Shown here in pieces: positions 27,940-36,248 of a stretch of 64,000 bases of DNA. The position numbers and the translations under genes are program-made. This stretch comes from Hydrogenophaga sp. RAC07 (GTDB taxonomy: Bacteria; Pseudomonadota; Gammaproteobacteria; Burkholderiales; Burkholderiaceae_C), in assembly GCF_001713375.1 (NCBI RefSeq), contig NZ_CP016449.1, positions 930,001 to 994,000 of the forward strand, read 5' to 3'. Every line of letters begins with the position of its first letter. The first letter of the stretch is position 1. The notes beneath the pieces were generated by a model, which worked only from the letters and a program-made list of their open reading frames with translations, was not told where the DNA came from and did not search any database.

Positions 27940-27961
27940 CCCCGCCCTGGCGGGGTTTTTT
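27940..27961 (+). terminator. rho-independent terminator between TRAP receptor and permease genes
   Basis: Stem CCCCGC, loop CCTG, stem GCGGGG, then six T residues, about 25 bases after the receptor stop. Leaky termination here would give more receptor than membrane subunits. Confidence 0.85.
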
Positions 27962-28083
27962 GCTCGGATGGCACTGCGCCTCGCGCCACTCAATGTCTCT
28001 GAACCCGCGCGCCCGAATGACGCCTGCGCCGCTTCTGTAGACTCTGCGACTCTTTTTGCGTTCACTCCCCCTGGGGACATGCC

Positions 28084-28683
28084 ATGTCATTCCTTCTGAA
28101 AATTTCTCGCCTGATCGACGCCATGAGCGATCTGATCGGCAAGTTGGTCATGTGGTTCATCCTGGCCACCACCCTCATCAGCGCCGGCAACGCGATCGTG
28201 CGCAAGCTCTTCGACAACAGCTCCAACGCGCTGCTGGAAATCCAGTGGTACCTGTTCGCCGCGGTTTTCATGCTGGGCAGCGGCTACGCCTTTTTGCGCA
28301 ACGCGCATGTGCGCATCGATTTCATCTCGTCCAAGTTCAGCCCGCGCGGTCGCAACTGGGTGGATGTGTTCGGCATCCTGATCTTCCTGTTCCCGCTGTG
28401 CTACATGATGGCCTCGCTGGGCTGGCCGCTGTTCGAGCGCGCCTGGAACACCGGCGAGATGTCGTCCAACGCGGGCGGGCTCATCCGCTGGCCGGTCTAT
28501 GGCTTGATCCCGCTGGGCTTCGCCGTCCTGTTCCTGCAAGGCGTGAGCGAGCTCATCAAACGCATTGCATTTCTCACCGGCAACGGACCTGACGTGCTGG
28601 CCCAGGGTGGCCCGAGCGATGAAGAGCTGCTGGCCCAGCAACTGCTCGAAGAAGCCGAGAAGCGCCTCAAGGGAGCCCACTGA
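28084..28683 (+). CDS. TRAP transporter small permease (DctQ-type)
   Basis: 199-residue four-helix membrane subunit of the TRAP carrier. LIGKLVMWFILATTLISAGNAIVR, the family core EIQWYLFAAVFMLGSGYAF and NAHVRIDFI are diagnostic of DctQ. The C-terminal 30 residues are charged (EELLAQQLLEEAEKRLK) and probably form a cytosolic helix. The large subunit gene starts 2 bases after its stop. Confidence 0.93.
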   Translation: MSFLLKISRLIDAMSDLIGKLVMWFILATTLISAGNAIVRKLFDNSSNALLEIQWYLFAAVFMLGSGYAFLRNAHVRIDFISSKFSPRGRNWVDVFGILIFLFPLCYMMASLGWPLFERAWNTGEMSSNAGGLIRWPVYGLIPLGFAVLFLQGVSELIKRIAFLTGNGPDVLAQGGPSDEELLAQQLLEEAEKRLKGAH

Positions 28684-28685
28684 TC

Positions 28686-30506
28686 ATGACCGCCTTCATT
28701 GCTGCCAATTTTGTCCCGCTGATGTTCGCGGGTCTGCTGGTCTTCCTGCTGTCCGGCTTTCCCGTGGCCTTTGCCCTCGCGGCCACCGGCCTGTTTTTCG
28801 GCTTCATCGGCATGGAAGCCGGGCTATTCCCCTCCAACCTGTTCCAGGCCCTTCCGCTGCGAGTGTTCGGCATCATGCAGAACGACACGCTGCTGGCCAT
28901 TCCGTTCTTCACGCTCATGGGCATCATCCTGGAGCGAAGCCGAATGGCCGAGGACCTGTTGTCCACCGTGGCGCAGGTGTTTGGTCCAGTGCGCGGCGGC
29001 TTGGCCGTGGCGGTGATTCTGGTGGGTGCGCTGCTGGCAGCGACCACCGGCGTGGTGGCCGCCGCCGTGATCTCCATGGGCCTGATCTCGCTGCCCATCA
29101 TGCTGCGCTACGGCTACAACCGTACCATCGCCACCGGGACCATCACCGCGTCGGGCACGCTGGCTCAGGCCATTCCGCCTTCGCTGGTGCTCATTGTGCT
29201 GGCTGACCAGTTGGGCCGTTCGGTCGGTGACATGTACGCCGGGGCGCTCATACCTGGCCTGCTGCTGGTGGGTCTCTACCTCGTGTTCATCGCCGTGGTG
29301 GCGATCGTCAAACCCAAATGGGTCCCGGCTTTGCCGGTCGAGGCGCGCATCTACAACGAGCCCGACGGCAGCAGTGGCCACCGATCATTGCTGGTGTTGC
29401 TGGTGCTGTGCGCGGCCGCCAGCGTGGCGTGGTCGCAGGTGCACGAGTCCATCATCAACCCATGGATCGGCCGCGAGATGAGCCCTGCCGCCGACGAGGT
29501 GGTCATCATGTCCATCACCATTGGCTCCCTGCTGGCGCTGACGCTCGCCTTGCTCAACCGCCTGTTCCGCCTGGGTTTGTTGTCCCGGCTCGCCGAGCAG
29601 GTCACCTTTGTGCTGATCCCGCCCCTGGTGCTGATCTTCCTGGTGCTGGGCACGATTTTCCTGGGCATCGCCACGCCCACCGAAGGCGGTGCCATGGGTG
29701 CCCTGGGCGCCTTGATCATGGCCAGTGCACGCCGCGCCTTGACGTTCGACCTGCTCAAGCAGGCGCTGGAGAGCACCACCAAGCTCGCCATCTTCGTGCT
29801 GTTCATCCTGATAGGCTCCACCGTTTTCAGCTTCACCTTCAACGCGGCCGACGGCCACATCTGGGTCGAGCACCTGTTCGACAAGATGCCGGGCGGCCAG
29901 ATGGGCTTCTTGCTGGTGGTGAACCTGCTGGTGTTCGTGCTGGGCATGTTCATCGACTTCTTCGAAATCGCCTTCATCGTGATCCCGCTGCTGGCGCCCG
30001 TGGCCGACAAGCTGGGCATCGACCTGATCTGGTTCGGCGTGATCCTGGCCATGAACCTGCAGACCTCGTTCCTCACGCCGCCGTTCGGCTTTGCGCTGTT
30101 CTATCTGCGCAGTGTGGCCGCGCGCAGCGACTACACCGACCACGTCACGAAGCAGCGCATTCCGGCGGTGACCACCGCGCAGATCTACAAAGGTTCGATC
30201 GCCTTCATCATCCTGCAGCTGATCATGGTGGTGGTGGTCATTGCCAACCCCACGCTGGTCACGGGCAGCCTGGGGGCCAAGGTGGTGGTGGATGACGCAG
30301 CGGTGAGCGACATGCTGCGCAACATGCCCGGCATGGAGGAAGAAGCACAGCCGGAAGAGGCCGAGCCGGAAATGCCCGAGGCGGAGGGCGCCGAGCCCGC
30401 AGCCGAGGGCGCAGCGGCCACACCGCCCGGTCTGGAGCCGCCACCGCCCGAGCCCGAGGTCGATCCGGGCAAGGCGCTCGAAGAGTCGATGAAGAAGAAA
30501 CCATGA
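28686..30506 (+). CDS. TRAP transporter large permease (DctM-type)
   Basis: Ion-driven transport subunit of the carrier, 606 residues with about 12-14 membrane helices. GIMQNDTLLAIPFFTLMG, LLAATTGVVAAAVISMGLISLP, ATGTITASGTLAQAIPPSLVL and the second half AMNLQTSFLTPPFG are characteristic of DctM. The last ~65 residues, after the final helix, form an acidic, Pro/Ala/Glu-rich tail (EEEAQPEEAEPEMPEAEG and similar) ending with a basic KKKP. Typical DctM proteins of 430-550 residues lack such a tail. Confidence 0.93.
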   Translation: MTAFIAANFVPLMFAGLLVFLLSGFPVAFALAATGLFFGFIGMEAGLFPSNLFQALPLRVFGIMQNDTLLAIPFFTLMGIILERSRMAEDLLSTVAQVFGPVRGGLAVAVILVGALLAATTGVVAAAVISMGLISLPIMLRYGYNRTIATGTITASGTLAQAIPPSLVLIVLADQLGRSVGDMYAGALIPGLLLVGLYLVFIAVVAIVKPKWVPALPVEARIYNEPDGSSGHRSLLVLLVLCAAASVAWSQVHESIINPWIGREMSPAADEVVIMSITIGSLLALTLALLNRLFRLGLLSRLAEQVTFVLIPPLVLIFLVLGTIFLGIATPTEGGAMGALGALIMASARRALTFDLLKQALESTTKLAIFVLFILIGSTVFSFTFNAADGHIWVEHLFDKMPGGQMGFLLVVNLLVFVLGMFIDFFEIAFIVIPLLAPVADKLGIDLIWFGVILAMNLQTSFLTPPFGFALFYLRSVAARSDYTDHVTKQRIPAVTTAQIYKGSIAFIILQLIMVVVVIANPTLVTGSLGAKVVVDDAAVSDMLRNMPGMEEEAQPEEAEPEMPEAEGAEPAAEGAAATPPGLEPPPPEPEVDPGKALEESMKKKP

Positions 30507-30529
30507 GCCGCACCATGGGAGCCTGCTGA

Positions 30530-30979
30530 ATGCGCATCGATGTGAAAGTGCTGGACCCGCGCATGGCGGATCAGTTGCCCGCCTACGCCACCGGTGGCAG
30601 TGCGGGCCTTGACCTGCGGGCCTGCCTGGACGCGCCTTTGACCCTGGCGCCCAACGCCTGGCAGCTGGTGCCCACCGGGTTGGCCATCCACCTGGCCGAC
30701 CCCGGCTTTGCGGCCATGATCCTGCCGCGTTCGGGGTTGGGCCACAAACACGGCATCGTGCTGGGCAATCTGGTGGGCCTGATCGACAGCGACTACCAGG
30801 GTCAGCTCATGGTGAGCGCCTGGAACCGCAGCGGCGTGCCCTTCACCATCGAGCCCATGGAGCGCATCGCGCAGATGGTGATCGTGCCCGTGGTGCAGGC
30901 GCAGTTCAACGTGGTGACCGATTTCGAGGCCGCCAGCGAGCGTGGCGTGGGAGGCTACGGCTCAACAGGTCGCGGATGA
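30530..30979 (+). CDS. dut: dUTP diphosphatase
   Basis: Trimeric dUTPase (149 residues) that turns dUTP into dUMP and keeps uracil out of DNA. All five motifs are visible: [47 protein letters not shown] and the C-terminal [20 protein letters not shown] ribosome site precedes the ATG. The gene ends 11 bases before the convergent slyD stop. Confidence 0.97.
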   Translation: MRIDVKVLDPRMADQLPAYATGGSAGLDLRACLDAPLTLAPNAWQLVPTGLAIHLADPGFAAMILPRSGLGHKHGIVLGNLVGLIDSDYQGQLMVSAWNRSGVPFTIEPMERIAQMVIVPVVQAQFNVVTDFEAASERGVGGYGSTGRG

Positions 30980-30990
30980 CCTGACTGGTT

Positions 30991-31542
30991 TCAGTGCAGC
31001 GTGCGGGGGCCCGGTGGCGTGATGCCCGGGCCTTGCAATTCGTCAGGCTCGTCCACGTGCATGCGGAAGAAACCTGTGCCCATCGAGCCCTTGCCCACCT
31101 CGGCTTCGGTCGCTTCGCGCACCGCGTGCACCTTCATCGAGATGCGCAACGCAATGCCCGCCAGCGGGTGGTTCCCGTCCAGCACCACGTGGTCGGGGTA
31201 AATGTCGCTCACGAAGTACAACCGGTCGCGCGGCGCAGCCGGGTTGCAGCCCTGGGGCAGGCCTTCAAAACCCATGCCTTCTTCAAGCTCGTCGGGGAAC
31301 AGGTGGCGAGGCTCCAGAAAGAGCAGCGTGTCGTCGTAGTCGCCGAAGCCGTCCACCGGCTCCAGGTGCAGCTCGATCGTGTCGCCCACCGAATGGTTGA
31401 GCAGGCCCTCTTCGATCTTGGCCAGCAGGTCGCTGCCGCCCACCAGAAACTCCACGGGTTCTTCGAGCACATCGAGCGCTTCGCCCAGCGTGTCCTTCAG
31501 GGTCCAGGTGAGCGCCACGACGCATTGTTGGGTGATTTTCAT
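30991..31542 (-). CDS. slyD: FKBP-type peptidyl-prolyl isomerase, SlyD-like
   Basis: Cytosolic prolyl isomerase/chaperone, 183 residues. Consecutive FKBP and insert-in-flap segments are visible: VVALTWTLKDTLGEALDVLEE, EFLVGGSDLLAKIEEGLLNH, VGDTIELHLEPVDGFGDYDD, and after the flap LDGNHPLAGIALRISMKV. The Cys/His-rich metal-binding tail of E. coli SlyD is absent; the C-terminus is a Pro-rich GPGITPPGPRTLH. Its ATG is only 14 bases from the divergent roxA ATG, with a palindrome between. Confidence 0.9.
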   Translation of the reverse strand: MKITQQCVVALTWTLKDTLGEALDVLEEPVEFLVGGSDLLAKIEEGLLNHSVGDTIELHLEPVDGFGDYDDTLLFLEPRHLFPDELEEGMGFEGLPQGCNPAAPRDRLYFVSDIYPDHVVLDGNHPLAGIALRISMKVHAVREATEAEVGKGSMGTGFFRMHVDEPDELQGPGITPPGPRTLH

Positions 31543-31544
31543 CC

Positions 31545-31554
31545 GACAATTGTC
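31545..31554. promoter_or_regulatory. palindromic double -10 between slyD and roxA
   Basis: GACAATTGTC fills the middle of the 14-base gap between two divergent start codons. Read on either strand it gives GACAAT followed by exactly six bases and an ATG. Both transcripts would therefore begin at their start codons, and the two -10 elements share two bases, so polymerase binding should be mutually exclusive. Confidence 0.45.
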
Positions 31555-31556
31555 CC

Positions 31557-32708
31557 ATGTTCAAACCCGAAACCTCTGGCCCGAAGGCCACGGCCGCCGC
31601 CACGCAAATCCCTGTGAGTCTGTTGGGTGGCTTGTCGCCGTCGCAGTTCATGCGCCGCCACTGGCAGAAAAAGCCCCTGCTGATCCGCCAGGCCCTGCCT
31701 GGCTTCAAGCCGCTCCTGAACCGGGCTGAATTATTTGATCTGGCCGGGCAGGAAACGGTCGAGTCGCGCTTGATCGTGCGCAAACCGCAGGGGTGGACGC
31801 TCAAGTCCGGACCTTTCAAGCGCAGCGGCCTGCCGCCCTTCAAACAGCCGGGTTGGACGCTGCTGGTGCAAGGTGTCGACCAACACGTGGACGCCGTGCA
31901 CGAACTGTTGCAGCGCTTCCGTTTTGTGCCCGATGCACGCCTGGACGACCTGATGATTTCGTGGGCCAGTGAGGGTGGTGGCGTGGGCCCGCATTTCGAC
32001 AGTTATGACGTGTTCCTGCTTCAGGCCAGTGGCCAGCGCCGCTGGCGCATCGGTCGGCAGAAAGACCTGACGCTGCAGCCCGATGTGCCGCTGAAGATCC
32101 TGCAGAACTTCGAGCCCGAGGAAGAGCATGTGCTGGAAGCCGGCGACATGCTCTACCTGCCGCCGCGCTGGGCGCACGACGGTGATGCGCTGGGCGAAGA
32201 CTGCATGACGTATTCGATCGGCTTTCGCGCGCCGCAGCGTGGTGGCCTCGCCGGGGAACTGCTGCAGCGCATGGCCGACGAGCTGGATGACGAAACGCTC
32301 TACCGCGACCCGGGCCAGCCCGCCACGGCCCACCCGGGCGCCATGCCCGAAGGGCTGGAAGCGTTCGCTGTGGACGCCCTGCAGCGATTGCTGGCCGAGC
32401 GTCAGTCGCTGGCCTGTGCCTTGGGTGAGGTGATGACCGAGCCCAAGCCTCGCATCTTTTTTGACGAGGCCCAGGGCGACTGGGTGGCCGGCGGCGTTCG
32501 CCTGGACCGGCGCACCCGCATGATGTACGACCCGCGCCACGTGTTCATCAACGGCGAGAGTTTTCGCGCCGGAGGCGCCGATGCGCGGCTGATGCAGCGC
32601 CTGGCCGATGAGCGTGCATTGGATGCGCGTCAGGTGCTGCGCGCCAGTGAAGGCGCACAGGCTTTGCTGCAGGACTGGTTCGAGGCCGGCTGGCTGCACT
32701 GCGTGTGA
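31557..32708 (+). CDS. roxA: ribosomal protein uL16 3-hydroxylase (JmjC/cupin oxygenase)
   Basis: Fe(II)/2-oxoglutarate oxygenase of 383 residues that in the characterised family (YcfD/RoxA) hydroxylates an arginine of ribosomal protein L16. RRHWQKKPLLIRQALPGF is the typical N-terminus. Iron ligands are His146 and Asp148 in GPHFDSYDVFLLQ and His207 in LPPRWAHDG. A C-terminal dimerisation and winged-helix region follows (FFDEAQGDWV). ATG 31557 is the only start compatible with the 14-base divergent gap. Confidence 0.93.
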   Translation: MFKPETSGPKATAAATQIPVSLLGGLSPSQFMRRHWQKKPLLIRQALPGFKPLLNRAELFDLAGQETVESRLIVRKPQGWTLKSGPFKRSGLPPFKQPGWTLLVQGVDQHVDAVHELLQRFRFVPDARLDDLMISWASEGGGVGPHFDSYDVFLLQASGQRRWRIGRQKDLTLQPDVPLKILQNFEPEEEHVLEAGDMLYLPPRWAHDGDALGEDCMTYSIGFRAPQRGGLAGELLQRMADELDDETLYRDPGQPATAHPGAMPEGLEAFAVDALQRLLAERQSLACALGEVMTEPKPRIFFDEAQGDWVAGGVRLDRRTRMMYDPRHVFINGESFRAGGADARLMQRLADERALDARQVLRASEGAQALLQDWFEAGWLHCV

Positions 32709-32749
32709 GCCCCACCCGGTCTTGCTGATCATCCACCGAGGAGTTCGCC

Positions 32750-33268
32750 ATGACACAGACCGATCCCGCCACGACCCCTTCACGGCCGGACCTGCCCACG
32801 GGCCGTCTGCAGGGGCGCCAGGTGTTTGTGGACACTGTGCGGCTGGCGTTCGAGGTGGCCGCGGACCAGGGTTGGAACCACATCACCCTGAGCGACGCCG
32901 ACTTTGCCGACTGGCCGCTGGGCGAGCGCGCGGTGGTGGATGCGCTGAATCGCTGGGCACGCCGCGGGCGCACGCTCAAGATGCTGGCGCGCCACTACGA
33001 CCAGCTGCGACTGTTGCACCCGCGTTTTGTGCAATGGCGCGTGACCTGGTCGCACCTGGTGGAAGCGCACGCCTGCCAGGGTGCCGCCGGTGCCGAACTG
33101 CCCAGCGCGATCTGTTCACCGGTGTGGACGCTGGAGCGGCTGGACCCGCTGCGCAACACGCTGGTGGCCAGCGGCGATGCCGAGCGGCGCGTGGCCTTGC
33201 AAGAGCGGGTGAACGAGTGCTGGCTTCGAAGCACGCCTTCCTTTCCCGCGAGCCAACTCGGGTTGTAG
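32750..33268 (+). CDS. uncharacterised conserved-looking protein
   Basis: 172 residues, not assigned to a family with certainty. AGGAG sits before the ATG at 32750. The protein is soluble, with no signal or membrane segment. It is mostly helical and rich in Trp, Arg and Leu: GRQVFVDTVRLAFEVAADQG, ADWPLGERAVVDALNRWARR, LKMLARHYDQL and FVQWRVTWSHLVEAH. This layout resembles short betaproteobacterial proteins that act on catalytic Asp/His-free phospholipase-D-like folds, but no catalytic motif is visible. It lies 41 bases after roxA and may share its transcript. Confidence 0.7.
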   Translation: MTQTDPATTPSRPDLPTGRLQGRQVFVDTVRLAFEVAADQGWNHITLSDADFADWPLGERAVVDALNRWARRGRTLKMLARHYDQLRLLHPRFVQWRVTWSHLVEAHACQGAAGAELPSAICSPVWTLERLDPLRNTLVASGDAERRVALQERVNECWLRSTPSFPASQLGL

Positions 33269-33283
33269 TCCCGCCATGACAAA

Positions 33284-33301
33284 GGCCGCCCGAAGGCGGC
33301 C
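33284..33301. terminator. hairpin between convergent gene and bamC
   Basis: Stem GGCCGCC, loop CGAA, stem GGCGGCC. Read for bamC (minus) it is followed by TTTGTC, a weak U tract; there is none in the plus direction. A terminator role is likely but not strong. Confidence 0.55.
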
Positions 33302-33324
33302 TGTGTCGGCTGTGAAACGAATGA

Positions 33325-34464
33325 TTACTTGAGGTCGTCGGCCAGCAGTTGCGTGATGCGCCGCGCATTGGCCGACGCGTCGGCCTGACCTTGTGCGCCC
33401 AGCACCGAGACGGTGGTGGCGGTGTCCACGCTGCGCACCACGACCTGGTAACGCTCGGTGGCCGCTTCTTTCTTCGAACCGCCAAACAGCTTGCCGAAGA
33501 AACCGGGTTCCTTGGCATCGACAACAGGTTCGACATAACGAACGAAGTAGATGCCTTTGGTGCGATCGCGGTCTTCCACGGTGAAACCGGTGCGGTCCAG
33601 CGAGAGACCGACACGGCGCCAGGCGCGGTCGAAGTTGTCCACGAACTGGACGACGGGCGCGTTGTTCACCATGGTGACCTTGGCCGCGGCCTGCGCAGGC
33701 GCGCTCGCCGTGACCGCCTGGGCCTGCGCTTCGGTCACACCGAGCTTGACCATCAGGCGGCGCAGGAATTCGGTTTCGAGTTCCACATCGGCCGGGCGGG
33801 GCTGCCAGACGGTCTGGTCTTTGTCCTTGTTGGAGTACACCTCGACCATGCCGCGGTGGCTGATGTAGATCTCGGTGCCGCCGTTGGCGGTGCGCTCCAG
33901 GCGGGTGCGGAAGCGGTCGCGTTCTCCGGTGGAATACAGGTTCTCGAACACCTTGCCGATGGTGGAGCGGATGAAGTCTTGCGGCAGCTTGGCGCGGTTC
34001 TCGGCCCAGTCGGTTTCCATGATGCCCAGTGCTTCCTGGTCGACGTCGAGCAGGAAGCCGTTCTCCTGCCAGAAGTCGCGCACAGGGCTCCAGAGCTTGT
34101 CGGCCGGGCGGTTGATCACCAGCCAGCGCTGGTTGCCCGCGCGCTCGATGCGCACGTCACCCACGGTGTTCACCGCGGTGGTGGCGGCGGTGGCTTGTGT
34201 TGGCTGCGCAGCCTGGTAGCCGCTGGCCGTTACCGTGGTGCCCGGCACGTTGTAACGCGAGTCGCGGCTGAGCTGGGTCAGGTCGGGTGGCACGTCCAGC
34301 GTGCTGCCGCGCTGGGCGCTCTTGTAGTCGATCTTGTCTTCCTGGAGCATGGAGCAGCCCGAGGCGATGAGGGCGGCAGCGGCCACCAGGCCCAGGCGGG
34401 ACCACGCGGCAGCGCCGGCCCAGGACTGGAGGCGGGGGGTCTGATTCAGAGCGGGAGTGGACAT
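33325..34464 (-). CDS. bamC: outer membrane assembly lipoprotein BamC
   Basis: Accessory lipoprotein of the BAM beta-barrel insertion complex, 379 residues. The signal ends in a lipobox IASGC (Cys near residue 37), followed by the conserved SMLQEDKIDYKSAQRG and DVPPDLTQL, the segment that binds BamD in E. coli BamC. Two helix-grip domains follow: one about residues 110-220 (RWLVINRPADKLWSPVRDFW) and one about 270-375. It lies immediately after dapA (about 50 bases), the same gene pair as in E. coli. Confidence 0.93.
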   Translation of the reverse strand: MSTPALNQTPRLQSWAGAAAWSRLGLVAAAALIASGCSMLQEDKIDYKSAQRGSTLDVPPDLTQLSRDSRYNVPGTTVTASGYQAAQPTQATAATTAVNTVGDVRIERAGNQRWLVINRPADKLWSPVRDFWQENGFLLDVDQEALGIMETDWAENRAKLPQDFIRSTIGKVFENLYSTGERDRFRTRLERTANGGTEIYISHRGMVEVYSNKDKDQTVWQPRPADVELETEFLRRLMVKLGVTEAQAQAVTASAPAQAAAKVTMVNNAPVVQFVDNFDRAWRRVGLSLDRTGFTVEDRDRTKGIYFVRYVEPVVDAKEPGFFGKLFGGSKKEAATERYQVVVRSVDTATTVSVLGAQGQADASANARRITQLLADDLK

Positions 34465-34515
34465 GGGAAGCTCGGTGGAGACCGGGTGTTGGGGTGGACA
34501 GAAGAGAGGTTGGAG

Positions 34516-35412
34516 TCAGACCAGGCCGCTTTGTTGCAGCGCGCCTTCGACCTGCGGCACCAGATGGCGCGACATGGGGGTGAGCGGAAGACGCATGGTC
34601 TCACGGCACAGGCCCATGCGGGCCATGGCCCATTTCAGCGGGATCGGGTTGGCTTCACAGAACAGCTGCTTGTGCACCGGCATCAGTCGGAACTGGATGT
34701 CCATGGCGCGTTTCACGTCACCGGCGATGGCGGCCACGCAGAGTTCGTGCATGAGGCGCGGTGCGATGTTGGCGGTGACGCTCACATTGCCCTGGCCGCC
34801 GCACAGCATCAGCGCCACGGCGGTCGGGTCGTCGCCCGAATAGATGGCAAAGCCCTTGGGTGCTTCGCGGATCAGCCACTGCGCGCGTTCGATGTTGCCG
34901 GTGGCTTCCTTGATGCCGACGATGCCGGGCACCTGGGCCAGGCGCAGCACGGTTTCGTGGTGCATGTCGGCCACGCTGCGGCCGGGCACGTTGTACAGCA
35001 CGGTGGGCAGGTCGCCCACGGCTTCGGCAATCGCCTTGAAATGCTGGTACTGGCCTTCTTGCGTGGGCTTGTTGTAGTAAGGCACGACCTGCAGCTGGCA
35101 GTCGGCACCCACACTTTGTGCGAAGCGCGCGAGCTCGATGGCTTCGCGGGTGGAATTGGCGCCGCAGCCGGCCATGATGGGCACGCGCTTGTCGCCGTGC
35201 GTCTTGGCCTGTTCGACCGACACGCGGATGATTTCGCAGTGCTCTTCGACCGTGACGGTGGGCGATTCGCCGGTCGTGCCGACCACACCGATGCAGTCCG
35301 TGCCTTCGGTGATGTGCCAGTCGATGAGTTTGCGCAGGGTGGGGTAGTCCACGCTGCCGTCTTCATGCAGGGGGGTGGCCAGGGCCACGATGCTGCCGGT
35401 GATGGTGTTCAT
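34516..35412 (-). CDS. dapA: 4-hydroxy-tetrahydrodipicolinate synthase
   Basis: Condenses pyruvate with aspartate semialdehyde on the lysine/diaminopimelate path. 298 residues. GTTGESPTV binds pyruvate carboxylate, [12 protein letters not shown] carries the proton-shuttle Tyr, and [10 protein letters not shown] the Schiff-base Lys. The ATG at 35412 fits the family N-terminus ([15 protein letters not shown]); the 18 residues further upstream are low-complexity and unlikely. First gene of dapA-bamC. Confidence 0.97.
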   Translation of the reverse strand: MNTITGSIVALATPLHEDGSVDYPTLRKLIDWHITEGTDCIGVVGTTGESPTVTVEEHCEIIRVSVEQAKTHGDKRVPIMAGCGANSTREAIELARFAQSVGADCQLQVVPYYNKPTQEGQYQHFKAIAEAVGDLPTVLYNVPGRSVADMHHETVLRLAQVPGIVGIKEATGNIERAQWLIREAPKGFAIYSGDDPTAVALMLCGGQGNVSVTANIAPRLMHELCVAAIAGDVKRAMDIQFRLMPVHKQLFCEANPIPLKWAMARMGLCRETMRLPLTPMSRHLVPQVEGALQQSGLV

Positions 35413-35484
35413 TGCTGCAGGCTCAATTGGGGGCGCTTGTCTGGGCCGCCCCATGGGGCGCGGCATCCGCGCGAATCGTGCATT

Positions 35485-36039
35485 CTACCCAGTGGCATCC
35501 AGCGGATACCGGGGCGGCGACTCGGGTGTTGCCGGGTGTTTTCGCACCGCCGCTATGCGCTGCACGAAGCGCTCGGGTCGGTCGCAGAAGCCGTCTTCGT
35601 ACGCCACCATGTGCAGACCCTCGCAGGCCTGGAGAAGTTCACCGTGCTGCAGCAGGAAGTCGGGGCGCGAAGGTTTGCCCACGCTCTCGTTGCCGGTGGC
35701 AAAGGTCTCGTAGATCAACACGCCGCCCGGCGCCACGCTGCGCGTGATCACCGGGAGCAGTGCGCGCCAGAGGTAGTTGGTCACCACCACCGCGTCGAAG
35801 CTTTCGCCCTCGAAGGGCCATGGACCGTTTTCGATGTCGGCGAGCACGGCGCGGCCGAAGGGCTTCACCGCGTCGATCGCCTCCGCGGAGCGGTCAACCC
35901 CGGTGACGCGGTGGCCAAGCTGCGCGAACCATTTCAGGTGGCGCCCATGACCGCAAGCCACGTCGAGCACCGTGCCGCCTCCGGGCACCAGATGGGCCCA
36001 GCGTTGCACCCAGGCCGATGGCGCTTCCGTGCCGTGCAT
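35485..36039 (-). CDS. class I SAM-dependent methyltransferase
   Basis: 184 residues with a Rossmann methyltransferase fold. Motif I is VLDVACGHGRHLKWFA, GVDRSAEAID is the acidic motif II, and FDAVVVTNYLWR is motif IV. The substrate is unknown; similar small enzymes include TehB-like proteins. The ATG at 36039 overlaps the last base of the stop of the small upstream membrane-protein gene (TGATG), so translation is probably coupled. Longer frames upstream belong to that gene's region. Confidence 0.88.
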   Translation of the reverse strand: MHGTEAPSAWVQRWAHLVPGGGTVLDVACGHGRHLKWFAQLGHRVTGVDRSAEAIDAVKPFGRAVLADIENGPWPFEGESFDAVVVTNYLWRALLPVITRSVAPGGVLIYETFATGNESVGKPSRPDFLLQHGELLQACEGLHMVAYEDGFCDRPERFVQRIAAVRKHPATPESPPRYPLDATG

Positions 36040-36248
36040 CAGAAGCAGCTCCAGAGCTGGTCGGCGAGATTCACCAGAAAGCCCGGCTGGTTGTAGAGCG
36101 CAAACGTCCCCAGCAGGGCGGCGATGACGCCGATCCACACCAGGGCGCGCTGCCAGAGGCGAGCCGCCGCACGGCCGCCCGAAGGCGGCTCAGCCCCCTC
36201 GGGGGGCAGCGACCCGCGCAGCGGCGGAGCGTGGGGGTCCAGATTCAC
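36039..36248 (-). CDS. small one-helix membrane protein (69 residues)
   Basis: Short gene starting with a GTG that overlaps the stop of the MFS gene (GTGA), and ending in a TGA that overlaps the methyltransferase ATG (TGATG). The C-terminal 45 residues include one likely membrane helix, VWIGVIAALLGTFALYN, and end NLADQLWSCF. The first ~27 residues are encoded by a GC-rich intergenic repeat (see 36165-36247), so the true start may be further in. Coupling on both sides and the clean helix argue that it is real; function unknown. Confidence 0.6.
   Translation of the reverse strand: MNLDPHAPPLRGSLPPEGAEPPSGGRAAARLWQRALVWIGVIAALLGTFALYNQPGFLVNLADQLWSCF
36165..36247 (-). repeat. GC-rich palindromic intergenic repeat, diverged copy
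   Basis: Contains CCCCCTCGGGGGGCAGCGAC followed by a spacer and CGGAGCGTGGGGGT, the same core as the two copies at 44900-45078. It sits just after the MFS stop and is read through as the start of the 69-residue gene. Confidence 0.6.
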
